In this document: piece after piece, positions 1 through 9,528 of the stretch | Layout of the letters: every line of letters starts with the position of its first letter | Numbering within the stretch: the first letter of the stretch is position 1 | Assembly (NCBI GenBank): GCA_030141605.1 | Contig: JAQGDQ010000711.1 | Span: forward strand, 1 to 64,000 | Source: Tubiluchus corallicola | Taxonomy: Eukaryota > Priapulida > Priapulimorpha > Priapulimorphida > Tubiluchidae | Direction of reading: 5' to 3' | Length of the DNA: 64,000 nt | The notes under the pieces: model-generated | The model's database searches: none | Seen by the model: the letters and a program-made list of their open reading frames with translations, nothing else | Told to the model about the DNA's origin: nothing | Made by a program: the position numbers and the translations under genes

Positions 1-2055
1 TTAAACATGTTAAACTTACTATATTATAATAGCATGGTCTGCTAGGTGTTGTCAAATGTGTTGCTTGGTACACTTGACCTTTGACCTTTCACGATCATCA
101 TCAATTACTGGTTATTGAATTAACTCTTATTGCACATACACTCAGCAAAATTGTGTCCAGTCTGACCATTGCCCAAAAACTGTGTATGTTATAGTTTTAT
201 ACCTCCTTTAAGCTTATAGTAGATTAAAATAAGTTACATTTTTTACATTTTATCACCCCGGGCTCCGTACTCTTTCAAACATTGTTTAAATTTGTGGGTG
301 GTGGGTTGAATATCCTGTCTTAAAGAAATGAAAAACTGCGTCAATTTGCTGTGGAAATTGTGAACACTTGCCGTAAATTTTAATAATAGTGGCACACGAC
401 GTTTTTCCAGTTGTTTTAAAATATCTTTGGAAAAATCTAAGGGAATTGTGACGCTGTGTAATAATTAAGTCAGGACGTTAAGAAATCAGAGTACTGTGTT
501 CAGGGTTCTCGAGCGTTTCCGTCACTTTTACATGCTAAATCTACAGGATAATCATTCATTTGTGTATACTACGTGAATCCGTGTCACTGGTGAAACACTT
601 GTGTGCACGTGCAAATTATTTAATCAGAACGAAAACGGAACTAATAGCTAATATTTAGATTTAGAATTTAATCCGTAAAACAACAATAGCAAATTAAATT
701 GATAACAATTTCCAACAATACCTAATTCCCCTAAAAGTAACGTTGGCCGGCTACGCTTCTGTCTCTCATCAGGCTTTTGGATCTATCAACCACACTTTTG
801 AGTCTTCCACCATGCCACATCGGCTTTTCATCTCCAGCAGTCAGCCACGTCCTCGCCAGCAACTCTTAGCCAGTGGTCATCAACCCAGCCTCTGCATGGA
901 CCACTCTTTAAAACTGCTCCAGCAATCCAGCGGTTGAACTCGTACCTGGTTGCCTCAGCCTTCCAGTAATAAAGCCAAATATCGTCCTTTTGCAGGGTGA
1001 CAAACAGAACCTTTAGTTCAGACGAACAGACAGACCATTGGTCCATGTAGAACTGATCCTCGACTAGTTTTCCACTACTATTCAGCGAGAATTTGAGTCC
1101 TATTCTGCAGGTCGAAATACGGTTACCAAACACTTGCTTCCCGGAATGTCAAGACAGTGTCATCACAGCAAACAACGAATAAACAAAAGTAGACCAAACC
1201 ATTGTCTTTGTGATAAAACATCTCACTGCATACGAGTGCCACTAAAGATAGGTTCACACCAAACTTGGTGTTCAGCCATATAAAATAACCTCAGGATGTG
1301 GACTAACCAGCAAAACTCCACCAACCTGTAACTTTGACAGTCAGAACATAACTAGTGTAAAACACAAACTCTGTAGTAAGATCTCAAAACAGGTTGAAGC
1401 CATTTGGTATTCGAATTTTCAGGTAACTTAATTATAGGTATGCAGAGAAATAAGCGGCCAGAGCCATCTAGTGTCAAAATCTTACAAAAAACACAATATA
1501 ATATAAATTTAAATAAACAGTGCAATAAATCAATAAAGTAATTAGATCATTATTTATGCACACACAACAACAAATGAAAGATGTATCAAAATAGTTGTTG
1601 CGACAATGATGGGTGGTATAACCGATCACCACAGGAATGAATTGAAATTTTTGATGCTCTTACATAAGCGTCTGTAACATCAGTGTGGTAATTTTCAAGC
1701 GATTTTATTGTTCTTTTCATATAATATCGTAATCAAAACTTCCGCACATTTTTTGCATCACCTAATACACGTTTTTTCCTGTTTAGACAGACAGGATTAA
1801 TTTCCAAGCTGAGTTAAAATAGCAATTTTCCTAAAAGTATTAATTCAGTACCTCTTTTACTACTTGTTTTCCCGAACTTTTATATTAACGACAAACTTCT
1901 AATGCACTCACTGCACCTTTTTCGACTAGAATAAAAAATTTTAGCCAAATTACTACAAAATCTGCGCCGTCATAGAGTTCACGTGCTGTGCCATTATTTG
2001 TGTATGTTAAAGTGTATATACTTACTTGTATATAAAATTAATTATGATTCTTCAG
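1..2055 (+). other. Intron of the JIP3/JIP4-like gene (no exon recognised)
   Basis: This AT-rich stretch lies upstream of the first recognisable JIP exon. The WD40-like region of JIP3/4 that should precede that exon is not visible here, so this is read as intron. A minus-strand open stretch at 828-1133 has no recognisable family and no clear splice signals. Other sequence shows nothing I can name. Confidence 0.6.
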
Positions 2056-2196
2056 AAGGGGAAGACAAAAGCAGTACACTGACATCTGTTGGCAGTAAAG
2101 AGAATCTAAAGGAAATGGAAAGCAAGCATCGAGGATTAGAGAGAAAACACATGCTGACTCTCTCCGGTGGTGAAGGTTACATTGATTTCCGCATTG
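2056..2196 (+). CDS. MAPK8IP3: JIP3/JIP4 (MAPK8IP3/SPAG9) homologue, penultimate coding exon
   Basis: The exon encodes about 47 residues: an acidic, serine-rich linker followed by MLTLSGGEGYIDFRIG, the signature near the C-terminus of JIP3/JIP4 scaffolds (vertebrate JIP3 has a nearly identical SGGEGYIDFR block). These cytosolic coiled-coil/WD40-like scaffolds link kinesin-1 and dynein-dynactin to vesicle and lysosome cargo and bind JNK-pathway kinases. The acceptor is taken as the AG ending at 2055 after a short pyrimidine stretch; that boundary is less certain than the donor at 2197 (GTAGGT). The exon ends in phase 1 and joins the exon at 3666 in frame. JIP3 and JIP4 cannot be told apart here, and many invertebrates have a single gene (unc-16/sunday driver type). 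The rest of the gene lies upstream of the window. Confidence 0.9.
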
Positions 2197-2399
2197 GTAG
2201 GTGTACGTTCCTGTCACATATTTCCGCCCAATCTTTTCTTACTCTTTGTTTAAACTCATTTGCAATTACTTGTCCACAATTGAGTTTAGCTATCAATAAT
2301 GAATGCTGTAAGCAATCGCAAAGGAAATTTACCTGCTTTATAAGCTTTCTGTGTATTTACTGTACGTAAAAAGAGTAGAAATATTTTGCTAATAGTTCA

Positions 2400-2566
2400 G
2401 CGATGGACTCCAACAGTTGCTGCGAATTGATTTGCTGTCTAGTGTGACTGCCTCAGCGAGTTACTCTCAACACAGTGTCAGCTCAAGCTTACTTTCATAG
2501 AGTAACTCATAGCAGATTTTGCCGTTTAGTCTGAACATGTTTGTGAATTACTTGGCGAGTTTGCTA
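2400..2566 (+). repeat. Dispersed repeat family III, partial copy
   Basis: This segment has the GCGAGTTACTC-type sequence also seen near 18700-19225, 21620-22010 and 26290-26880. It runs directly into the 43-bp array that begins at 2567, and the array unit resembles its end. Confidence 0.6.
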
Positions 2567-3117
2567 GCCTGAACGTTGCCGTAGGAAGTAACGGAACGTG
2601 AAATGCGTAGCCTGAACGTTGCCGTAGGAATTAACGGAACGTGAAATGCGTAGCCTGAACGTTGCCGTAGGAATTAACGGAACGTGAAATGCATAGCCTG
2701 AACGTTGCCGTAGGAAGTAACGCAACGTGAAATGCATAGCCGGAACGTTGCCGTAGGAAGTAACGCAACGTGAAATGCATAGCCGGAACGTTGCCGTAGG
2801 AAGTAACGCAACGTGAAATGCATAGCCGGAACGTTGCCGGAGCGTGAAATGCATAGCCCGAACGTTGCCGTGGGAAGTAACGGAACGTGAAATGCATAGC
2901 CCGAACGTTGCCGTGGGAAGTAACGGAACGTGAAATGCATAGCCCGAACGTTGCCGTGGAAAGTAACGGAACGTGAAATGCATAGCCCGAACGTTGCCGT
3001 GGGAAGTAACGGAACGTGAAATGCGTAGCCCGAACGTTGCCGTAGGAAGTAACGGAACGTGAAATGCGTAGCCCGAACGTTGCCGTAGGAAGTAACGGAA
3101 CGTGAAATGCATAGCCT
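2567..3117. repeat. 43-bp minisatellite, about 13 copies, in the last JIP intron
   Basis: The unit begins GCCTGAACGTTGCCGTAGGA and ends in GTGAAATGCRTA. Copies are very similar; variants cluster by position (GTAGG versus GTGGG; CCTGAA, CCGGAA, CCCGAA), and one copy near 2827-2855 has lost about 15 bp. The minus-strand open frames here are products of the repeat and are not coding. Confidence 0.95.
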
Positions 3118-3173
3118 AACTTGATCTTAATTCAAACTCGCCCGGTTTGCTTATTTATAATATACAAATCAGC

Positions 3174-3532
3174 TAAAAATACATTATAAAAACTATATAT
3201 AATTATTTTGAAAATACATTGTAAAAACTATATATAATTGTTTTAAAAATACGTTATAAAAACTATATATAATTGTTTTGAAAATACGTTATAAAAACTA
3301 TATATAATTGTTTTGAAAATACATAGTAAAAACTATATATAATTGTTTTGAAAATACGTTATAAAAACTATATATAATTGTTTTGAAAATACGTTATAAA
3401 ACTATATATAATTGTTTTGAAAATACATTATAAAAACTATATATAATTGTTTTGAAAATACATTATAAAACCTATATATAATTGTTTTGAAAATACATTA
3501 TAAAAACTATATATAATTGTTTTGAAAATACA
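3174..3532. repeat. 35-bp AT-rich minisatellite, about 10 copies
   Basis: The unit contains AAAACTATATATAATTG and GAAAATACRTT. It lies just 3' of the 43-bp array in the same short intron, ending about 130 bp before the terminal JIP exon. Confidence 0.93.
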
Positions 3533-3665
3533 TGTAGATGAAAGTTAGACTGACATAAGTTAAAGCTGAGTGAAAATGTGCAGCATTCTCAATGGTGACT
3601 GACAAGCTTCTGTTTCTCAATCTGGTTACACGTTTGTCACCAGTCGTGTTTTTTTTGTTTTTTAG

Positions 3666-3805
3666 GAGATGGCGACGACGGCGAAGGAGAAACTGACGAT
3701 GCAGTGGCTCCCTCTGAGGAAGCAGTGGAGAAGCGGTCACTGTCAAAAGGTGAGCGTAGTCACCTCATCGTGTGGCAGGTGACGATACCAGAGCAGAATT
3801 CTTGA
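3666..3805 (+). CDS. MAPK8IP3: JIP3/JIP4 (MAPK8IP3/SPAG9) homologue, terminal exon with stop
   Basis: The exon follows a T-rich tract and AG at 3664-3665. Spliced to the previous exon it gives FRIG-DGDDGEGETDD, then an acidic linker, then SKGERSHLIVWQVTIPEQNS and a TGA stop. The ERSHLIVWQV block is the conserved C-terminal end of JIP3/JIP4 (vertebrate JIP3 ends with ERSHLIVWQVMYGNE). The joined codon is GGA, so the phase-1 junction is consistent. A GTGAGC sequence sits inside the exon (from 3750), but reading through it gives the conserved C-terminus, so it is not used as a donor here. The last 46 codons including stop are in this exon. The gene is convergent with HOOK at 9529-11589. Confidence 0.95.
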
Positions 3806-4672
3806 ACGTGTTGGAAGAATAGCCACTGATTCGTTTGATTGTGACTTACGCTATCATTACTAGTCTAACTACTACATGTGCGACTGCTTGAAATTCTGTT
3901 TAGTAAATCGCAGAAGTTGTTGAAAAGTTCTACTCTGAGATAACCGTTTTGGTAACAAGTTTAACTGTTAACAATGTCCGAAAAAATTCCATCAACTTTT
4001 TTAAGGTACATTTTAACTCTTGATACATTGTGGAGGCAGATTTACCTTTAACGCATAAAACCTTCACACAGAAATAGTGTCACGTACTTTTTTGTTTTAG
4101 TTTTCCGTAATTGTTTTTTATTTATTTCGATTTTCGTTTATTTGTGACAGATTTGTACACTGATTTAACTCATGATCTGAAATGCCGCGTTTTTTGACAT
4201 TGTGCAATTTTATCTGCACTTTCGTTCATCCATGATTTTAGATAATTATATTTTGGCCAGCGTTTTGTGTAGCCTACAGTCTGTGCTCCTCGTGTGGGGC
4301 AAGAATAGGAGCAGGTAAAAAACGGGTGACTTAACAGTGTTTAGTAGTTTAGTTAAAAAGATTGCTGTTCTGCACATGCGTATTTGATGTTTGGTATGAA
4401 TTACCCAAGCAATTCTGCGGCGTTTGTTTGCAAAAAAATGCCAAATGCCACCAAGTAACGTGTTAAGTCAAGTGAAAGAATTTGTGCGGTAAATGAGTAC
4501 CAAACTTTCATTTAAAAAGGGAAAGATTTACATTTTTTAACACTCTCATTTCACAAGAGAAGATTTAGCTATTGTTTTTTGACTTGTTTTTTCTTTTTTT
4601 TCGAGTGAAAATTGTTGCTTTTACACTGGATAGTTTTTAAATGTTGCATGTACGAGTAATTTTGAATTTGTA

Positions 4673-4909
4673 AATAAAACTTAAATTTCTGACGATTTTT
4701 ATAAACGTAATATTTTAAAATGACTCGTGCGAAGTTTTAAATTTGTGTGATTCAGGGATAAATTGTTTGAATTTGCTTATTCTGCAAAAATGTGATGTCA
4801 GTATTTGCAAAAAAAATTCTATCCATTCATTATTCCAAGTTCGTTTCTCAACTTGAGATGAATTGTTGTTCTTGAAGAGCGTTTTATGACAGTAAACATT
4901 GCTAATAAA
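4673..4909 (+). terminator. Candidate JIP poly(A) signals
   Basis: AATAAA occurs at 4673-4678 and 4904-4909, about 0.87 and 1.1 kb after the JIP stop. The second is followed by a T/GT-rich stretch, as expected of a cleavage site. Which one is used cannot be decided from sequence. Confidence 0.4.
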
Positions 4910-5475
4910 GTATTTTGCATCAGTTTGTCTGCTGTGCCATTAATATGTCGCATTGCTTTACGTTATACTATGCACAACGATGCGACAATTTTGGTACATT
5001 TAATGGCTTTCTATGTTTGTCACAGAACCAGGCAGTTTTGTCAGTGTAACGATGCTAAAAAAAGATGATTTAATTTTGTGGAGAGAAAACTCATTTTGTT
5101 CAAAAATGGAGCTTTTAATCTGAGAACGTGATGTTGCAGTTCCACAACACATGATCGTATTGAAATAAACTAGAGCAATGACTTCGCTTAAGTGTTTGCT
5201 GTGCGCGTAAGTGTTTGCTGTGTGCTGGTATTTATTTTTATCTTAGGAATTCAGAATGGCAAAGGGGGAAAACGAATTCTTAAAATGAAAATAACTATCA
5301 GCACCCACTTAAGCAAAGTCGTGGCTATTTATTCCAACACAATCATCTGCATCGTTCAACATGGTCACGACCACGCAATAATGTACCTAGTAAAAATATG
5401 ATGTAGCAGAGTTGATGGCAACGTCCAAGAATCCACATTGTAAGAAGCAAAAGCTGAATTGTAAAGCTACAGATC

Positions 5476-5573
5476 GTGTAGGACAGGGGTGTGCAAATTG
5501 TCTGTCTAACCGGGCCACATTTAACTTTCCCGCAATTCCCACGGGCCACAGTTTGCACACCCCTGGTGTAGGA
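5476..5573. mobile_element. 82-bp hAT-like miniature element with perfect 8-bp target duplication
   Basis: The element occupies 5484-5565, starting CAGGGGTGTGCAAA and ending TTTGCACACCCCTG (inverted termini). It is flanked on both sides by GTGTAGGA (5476-5483 and 5566-5573), the 8-bp duplication typical of hAT transposons. It has no coding capacity. The same termini bound the 500-bp copy at 32891-33390. Confidence 0.92.
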
Positions 5574-7689
5574 CATTGCGAAGTAAAAGAGAAAATAATC
5601 TCATGTTAATCCAACACAGTTCTATTGCCTGTTCCTACTTTTGTACAAAAGTACTTTTGGACTTTGATATTAATTTTTTATACATTATACTTTTATTAAA
5701 TAGAATTGCGTGATCATGACCATGTTATGGATGAAACATTGCAGATCATTATGTTGGAATATGTGGCCATGTTGGAATAAGTGGCCATGTCTTTGCTTAA
5801 GTAGGTTGCCTTCATTTTAATAATTCGCTTTTCCTCGTTGTCAGTCAGCTTCTGGATGACATACCTTTTGCTCCAATAGAATAATAAGTTATATAATTAT
5901 AATATATGCAAAGTTGCTTAATATATATAATGAATTAATCTGCTTTTTTACTTAAATTATTTTATCGTTCACTGTAGAGACTTATTTAAATGTCCGTCAG
6001 ATTCTTGCCACTTTCCTGTCTGTAAATAATTCTTTATTTTGAAATTATGCAGGATTTTCTTACTTGAGTGTGTAAATAACTTCATTGTTTTATCCGCTTT
6101 GCTATTTATATGAAGTTGTAAACCACAATGCTTAGGGTTGTGATTTTATCGTTTTTATTGTAAAAAAAATATTTACGGCGTAATTCTAATCTAGTTGTAC
6201 GTAGAGAATGGTACGTATTTGGCTGAAATGTGCTCATTACTGAAAACATTCTTTTGTAATTACTCATTACTGTAAGTGCATCTGTTCTATGTTATTAAAT
6301 GCAGTGAGCTTTGCTAATTTAGTGATTAGTGATGCCCTGAGTGCCGGAAATCTTTTAACTTGTGTTTTCAAACGTGTCCATGTGAAAGCAAGACTTTAAT
6401 ACTTAAATGTTTCCTTCCATGAAAAACAAAACAGTTAAATTTTTCACTTGAAAATTGTCTCCATATTTAGCAAGTTTTTTTCCTTATTAGTTGTTCTTTT
6501 AAAAAGAAATTTCATTTTCGTTTTTGCTGATTAATAATATATTAGTTTAATGGTTGTCAGTTTTTTAAACTTGATACAAAAATACATGTATTACGTTCCT
6601 TTAGGTTTTATACAAATTAATGCTGTTATTTTGTTGTAGCTACAGATTTCCTAAATATTATTAATGTAATTCTTATCCTCCTCAGTACTATAAATGTCTA
6701 TGTGGAGTAAATGTAAGTAAAATGGGGTTTCTTTTTTTGTTAAATTTGAAAAGTGTGCATACGTTTAATATGCTGCATGAAATAAAATGATTTTCTGAAT
6801 TGAATTGATTTTCTGAATTCGCTACATATCTTTGACATTGCAAGTGTGTATAAAACAGCGCAGCATCCCAAGCATTGCAGTCTGCAAGGTTTTGTATGGA
6901 AAGTAAAAAGCTGATAAATAGGTGCTAATGATGCTGAGAACATTATTATGACTAGCCGCACACAGCCTTTGTATTGGTTTGATTGGAAACTGTAGTGCAA
7001 AGTCCACATATGGGACAAATGTAAGTAAGTAATATCATTTTTAAATAGCACCTGAAAAACGTAAAACCATTGAATTCAAAACAAGAATATAAACGAGCAT
7101 AAATCAGTACAAAATGAGACAAATGAGTGTTTAATAATGTGTGCGGTAATGTCATTAAGCATTTATCGTGCACACGAGCGAAAACCTGTTAGACGAGTTG
7201 TTGCAACCAGCATTTACCTCGTGTGCGCCAGACATTTGCAATCAGTCGCTATTATAGCCAATGATTGTGGGTAGTGAAACACGTTTATTACGCTCGTTTG
7301 AATTCAGAAACAAGAAACTATAATCGCGATGAAATTGCAAGATACAAACAACTAGTAGACAAGAAACTGCATTACTTGACAATCAGAAAAAGTTTAACTT
7401 TAAATAAATCTTACAAATTAAAACTACTTTATCCATTAAAAATCCTGGAGGTTCAGCTACAGGTACTATCCCAACGCGTATTATCAACCTCAAGTAGTAA
7501 TGTGTTAAAACGAAGGTTCATTTGCTAACGGATTATAAAACAAACAAGTGAAAGAAACTGATCACATTTGATGATAAATACAAACACCAACATTTAGCTC
7601 TTAATTTCAATGGCAAGATTAGTAGCATATTAGTCCTTTTAGGGAACAACTGTCACATGAAAAATTGTGCCTTGCAATGCTTGCTTGCA

Positions 7690-8200
7690 ACCGTGTTGAT
7701 TCAGTGTTACCAAAAGGGGAAGAAAAGAAAATTTTAAAGTATGTCCCAAAGAATTTTCCGTACTCACAAAGTTATATTATTCAGCATTACGCTAACCAGT
7801 TTGAAAGACTTGAGTAACCAGAAAAAATCTCGGTAATTTGAATATTAGCGCTACTGGTAAAATATCAGCGACTTAACTTCCCAGGGTGCACCACCAAAAA
7901 ACACATGTTGATCTTGTTGACAACATAATGCTTAGTTAGTGAAATGTGTGCTATAAATGCTCTGATTATTTTGCAAACTTTACACAATATTACCTAAACT
8001 TGCTCCAATATATTATATTAAAATGGCAGCGCCTAACAGTCTTTGCACGAGTTTAAATTTTCACGTTTTATACAGCGTTACTGCTAATTCAAATTCTGTA
8101 TGTAATAAACAATAAACAAATGTTCTAAGACAATTTTCTTAAGCTTTATTTACGAAACATGTTTTCTTGTGCTTTAATAAAATCAATTACATATAACAAT
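7690..8200 (+). repeat. Dispersed repeat family I, copy 1
   Basis: It shares ordered blocks with five other places in the window: a GGGAAGAAAAG block, a GTGCACCAC...ACACAT block, AAAATGGCWGCGCCTAAC, then TTTTATACAGCGTTACTGC. It carries no recognisable protein. The blocks are diverged, so the copy is old. Confidence 0.75.
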
Positions 8201-8446
8201 ATTATGCAAGTTTTCCACTAACTGTATATTCAAACAAACAAAATGGTTTTTAACAATAGTTAATACGACAATTAAGTTTCACATGCAATCACAAACCAAT
8301 TACTATTGAATGATTAGAGAAAACTGCTGAGCTGTAATAAAATCTAAATGAATAAAGTCACAAACAAAACAAGTGACAGAAGTATAAAAAGAAAAATGAT
8401 TAAAATTTTCAATAAATGATTTCATGGAGCAAAACACAGATACTTT

Positions 8447-8578
8447 ACATCTCGACTACTGCAACAAAATGAAATTTGGTGTGACATAACACATCTCGAC
8501 TACTGCAACAAAATGAAATTTGGTGTGACATAACACATCTCGACTACTGCAACAAAATGAAATTTGGTGTGACATAAC
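8447..8578. repeat. 44-bp tandem triplication
   Basis: Three essentially identical copies of a unit starting ACATCTCGACTACTGCAACA and ending GTGTGACATAAC. The identity of the copies suggests a recent event. Confidence 0.95.
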
Positions 8579-8941
8579 ACATACCGACTAAATGGCTAAA
8601 TATAATAGTCGAACAATAATTTTAATTTTTTAATATAAAAATGTGCACGTGTAACAATTCACTCAACAATATGTTAAGATATTATGATAATAACATTGTA
8701 GTTAAATGCGCCACTTAAACTTTTTATAATCAACAAAACATATGATAAATTATTAGGTGACTATTAATACTTTTCAGTGATAGTATAATTGTAATACATG
8801 ATCTATATGAAGAATTCCCTAGTCTCGTTTAATCGATCGTCGATCATCAAACTATCAAAATCTTCAAGCTAAATGATACACACTTGTAAAAACTGTGCTA
8901 CACTATTGCCTCACTGTACATCAGGAAATTGTACAGATCAA

Positions 8942-9028
8942 CAAAATTTTTATTACACACATTGGTCCTACTAAATGTGTATCTTGTTAACACATTTAGT
9001 AGGGCCAATGTATGTAATAAAAATTTTG
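8942..9028 (-). ncRNA. Near-perfect hairpin (39-bp arms, 9-nt loop), function unknown
   Basis: The arms 8942-8980 and 8990-9028 are reverse complements at 37 of 39 positions, with a 9-base loop. On the minus strand one of the two mismatches becomes a G-U pair. The hairpin lies 500-590 bases after the HOOK stop on the HOOK-transcribed strand and overlaps a candidate poly(A) signal. It could be a pre-miRNA-like or hairpin-siRNA source, a 3' UTR structure, or a small palindromic transposon. No target duplication is obvious. The RNA assignment is an inference. Confidence 0.4.
8949..8954 (-). terminator. Candidate HOOK poly(A) signal
   Basis: AATAAA on the minus strand, about 575 bases after the HOOK stop, followed by a TTGTTGATCTGT stretch. 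It sits in the distal arm of the hairpin at 8942-9028. Confidence 0.4.
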
Positions 9029-9528
9029 CGTACTGTGCATATACGTATATTTTTTGTACGCAAGCAAACATTTAGTAAACTGCAAGTAAGTAAAAAATGA
9101 CTCGCTTGTAAATATTTTATCTGCAATGAAACTTTGCGAAGTGCAAAAGCTGCTGTAAGCAACTCCCATATAAATCCTATATGAACTTCTATAAATGTAG
9201 CAAAAATAACATTAAATCACGTTTATCGATTGCTCATACAATATTACATATTCAAACAAGTCATCTAATTAGCTTCCATTGATGTAACGCAGTAATATCC
9301 AACTGATGCGCACAAGTAACATTACATTTCACATCGGTTTCCAAATCTGCCAGAAATTAAAAGATCTGCATCATGACTAAAATTACAATAAAAATTACTT
9401 GACCCCATAAAAAAATAAAATACTACAAGACGTATAGATCTACGCAACAGAAGATCTGTAATAAGAAAGTGCAGTTTCTTGCAATCACATTAATTTGGTA
9501 GGCAAGTCATGGACTAATTCAATCTGCG

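Larger units (their letters stand above)
3806..7689. other. JIP 3' UTR and convergent intergenic region
   Basis: This is AT-rich sequence after the JIP stop. It contains candidate poly(A) signals (4673, 4904), one intact miniature hAT-like element (5476-5573) and no credible coding exon. Short open frames at 4886, 5192, 5412, 6740 and 7265 have no recognisable family. Confidence 0.6.

Noticed and set aside
828-1133. 101-codon minus-strand frame with GWVDDHWLRVAGED
   Set aside because: It vaguely recalls LINE ORF2 tails (W-x-DD...AG) but lacks the surrounding GRP and DR-x-W blocks; too weak to call.
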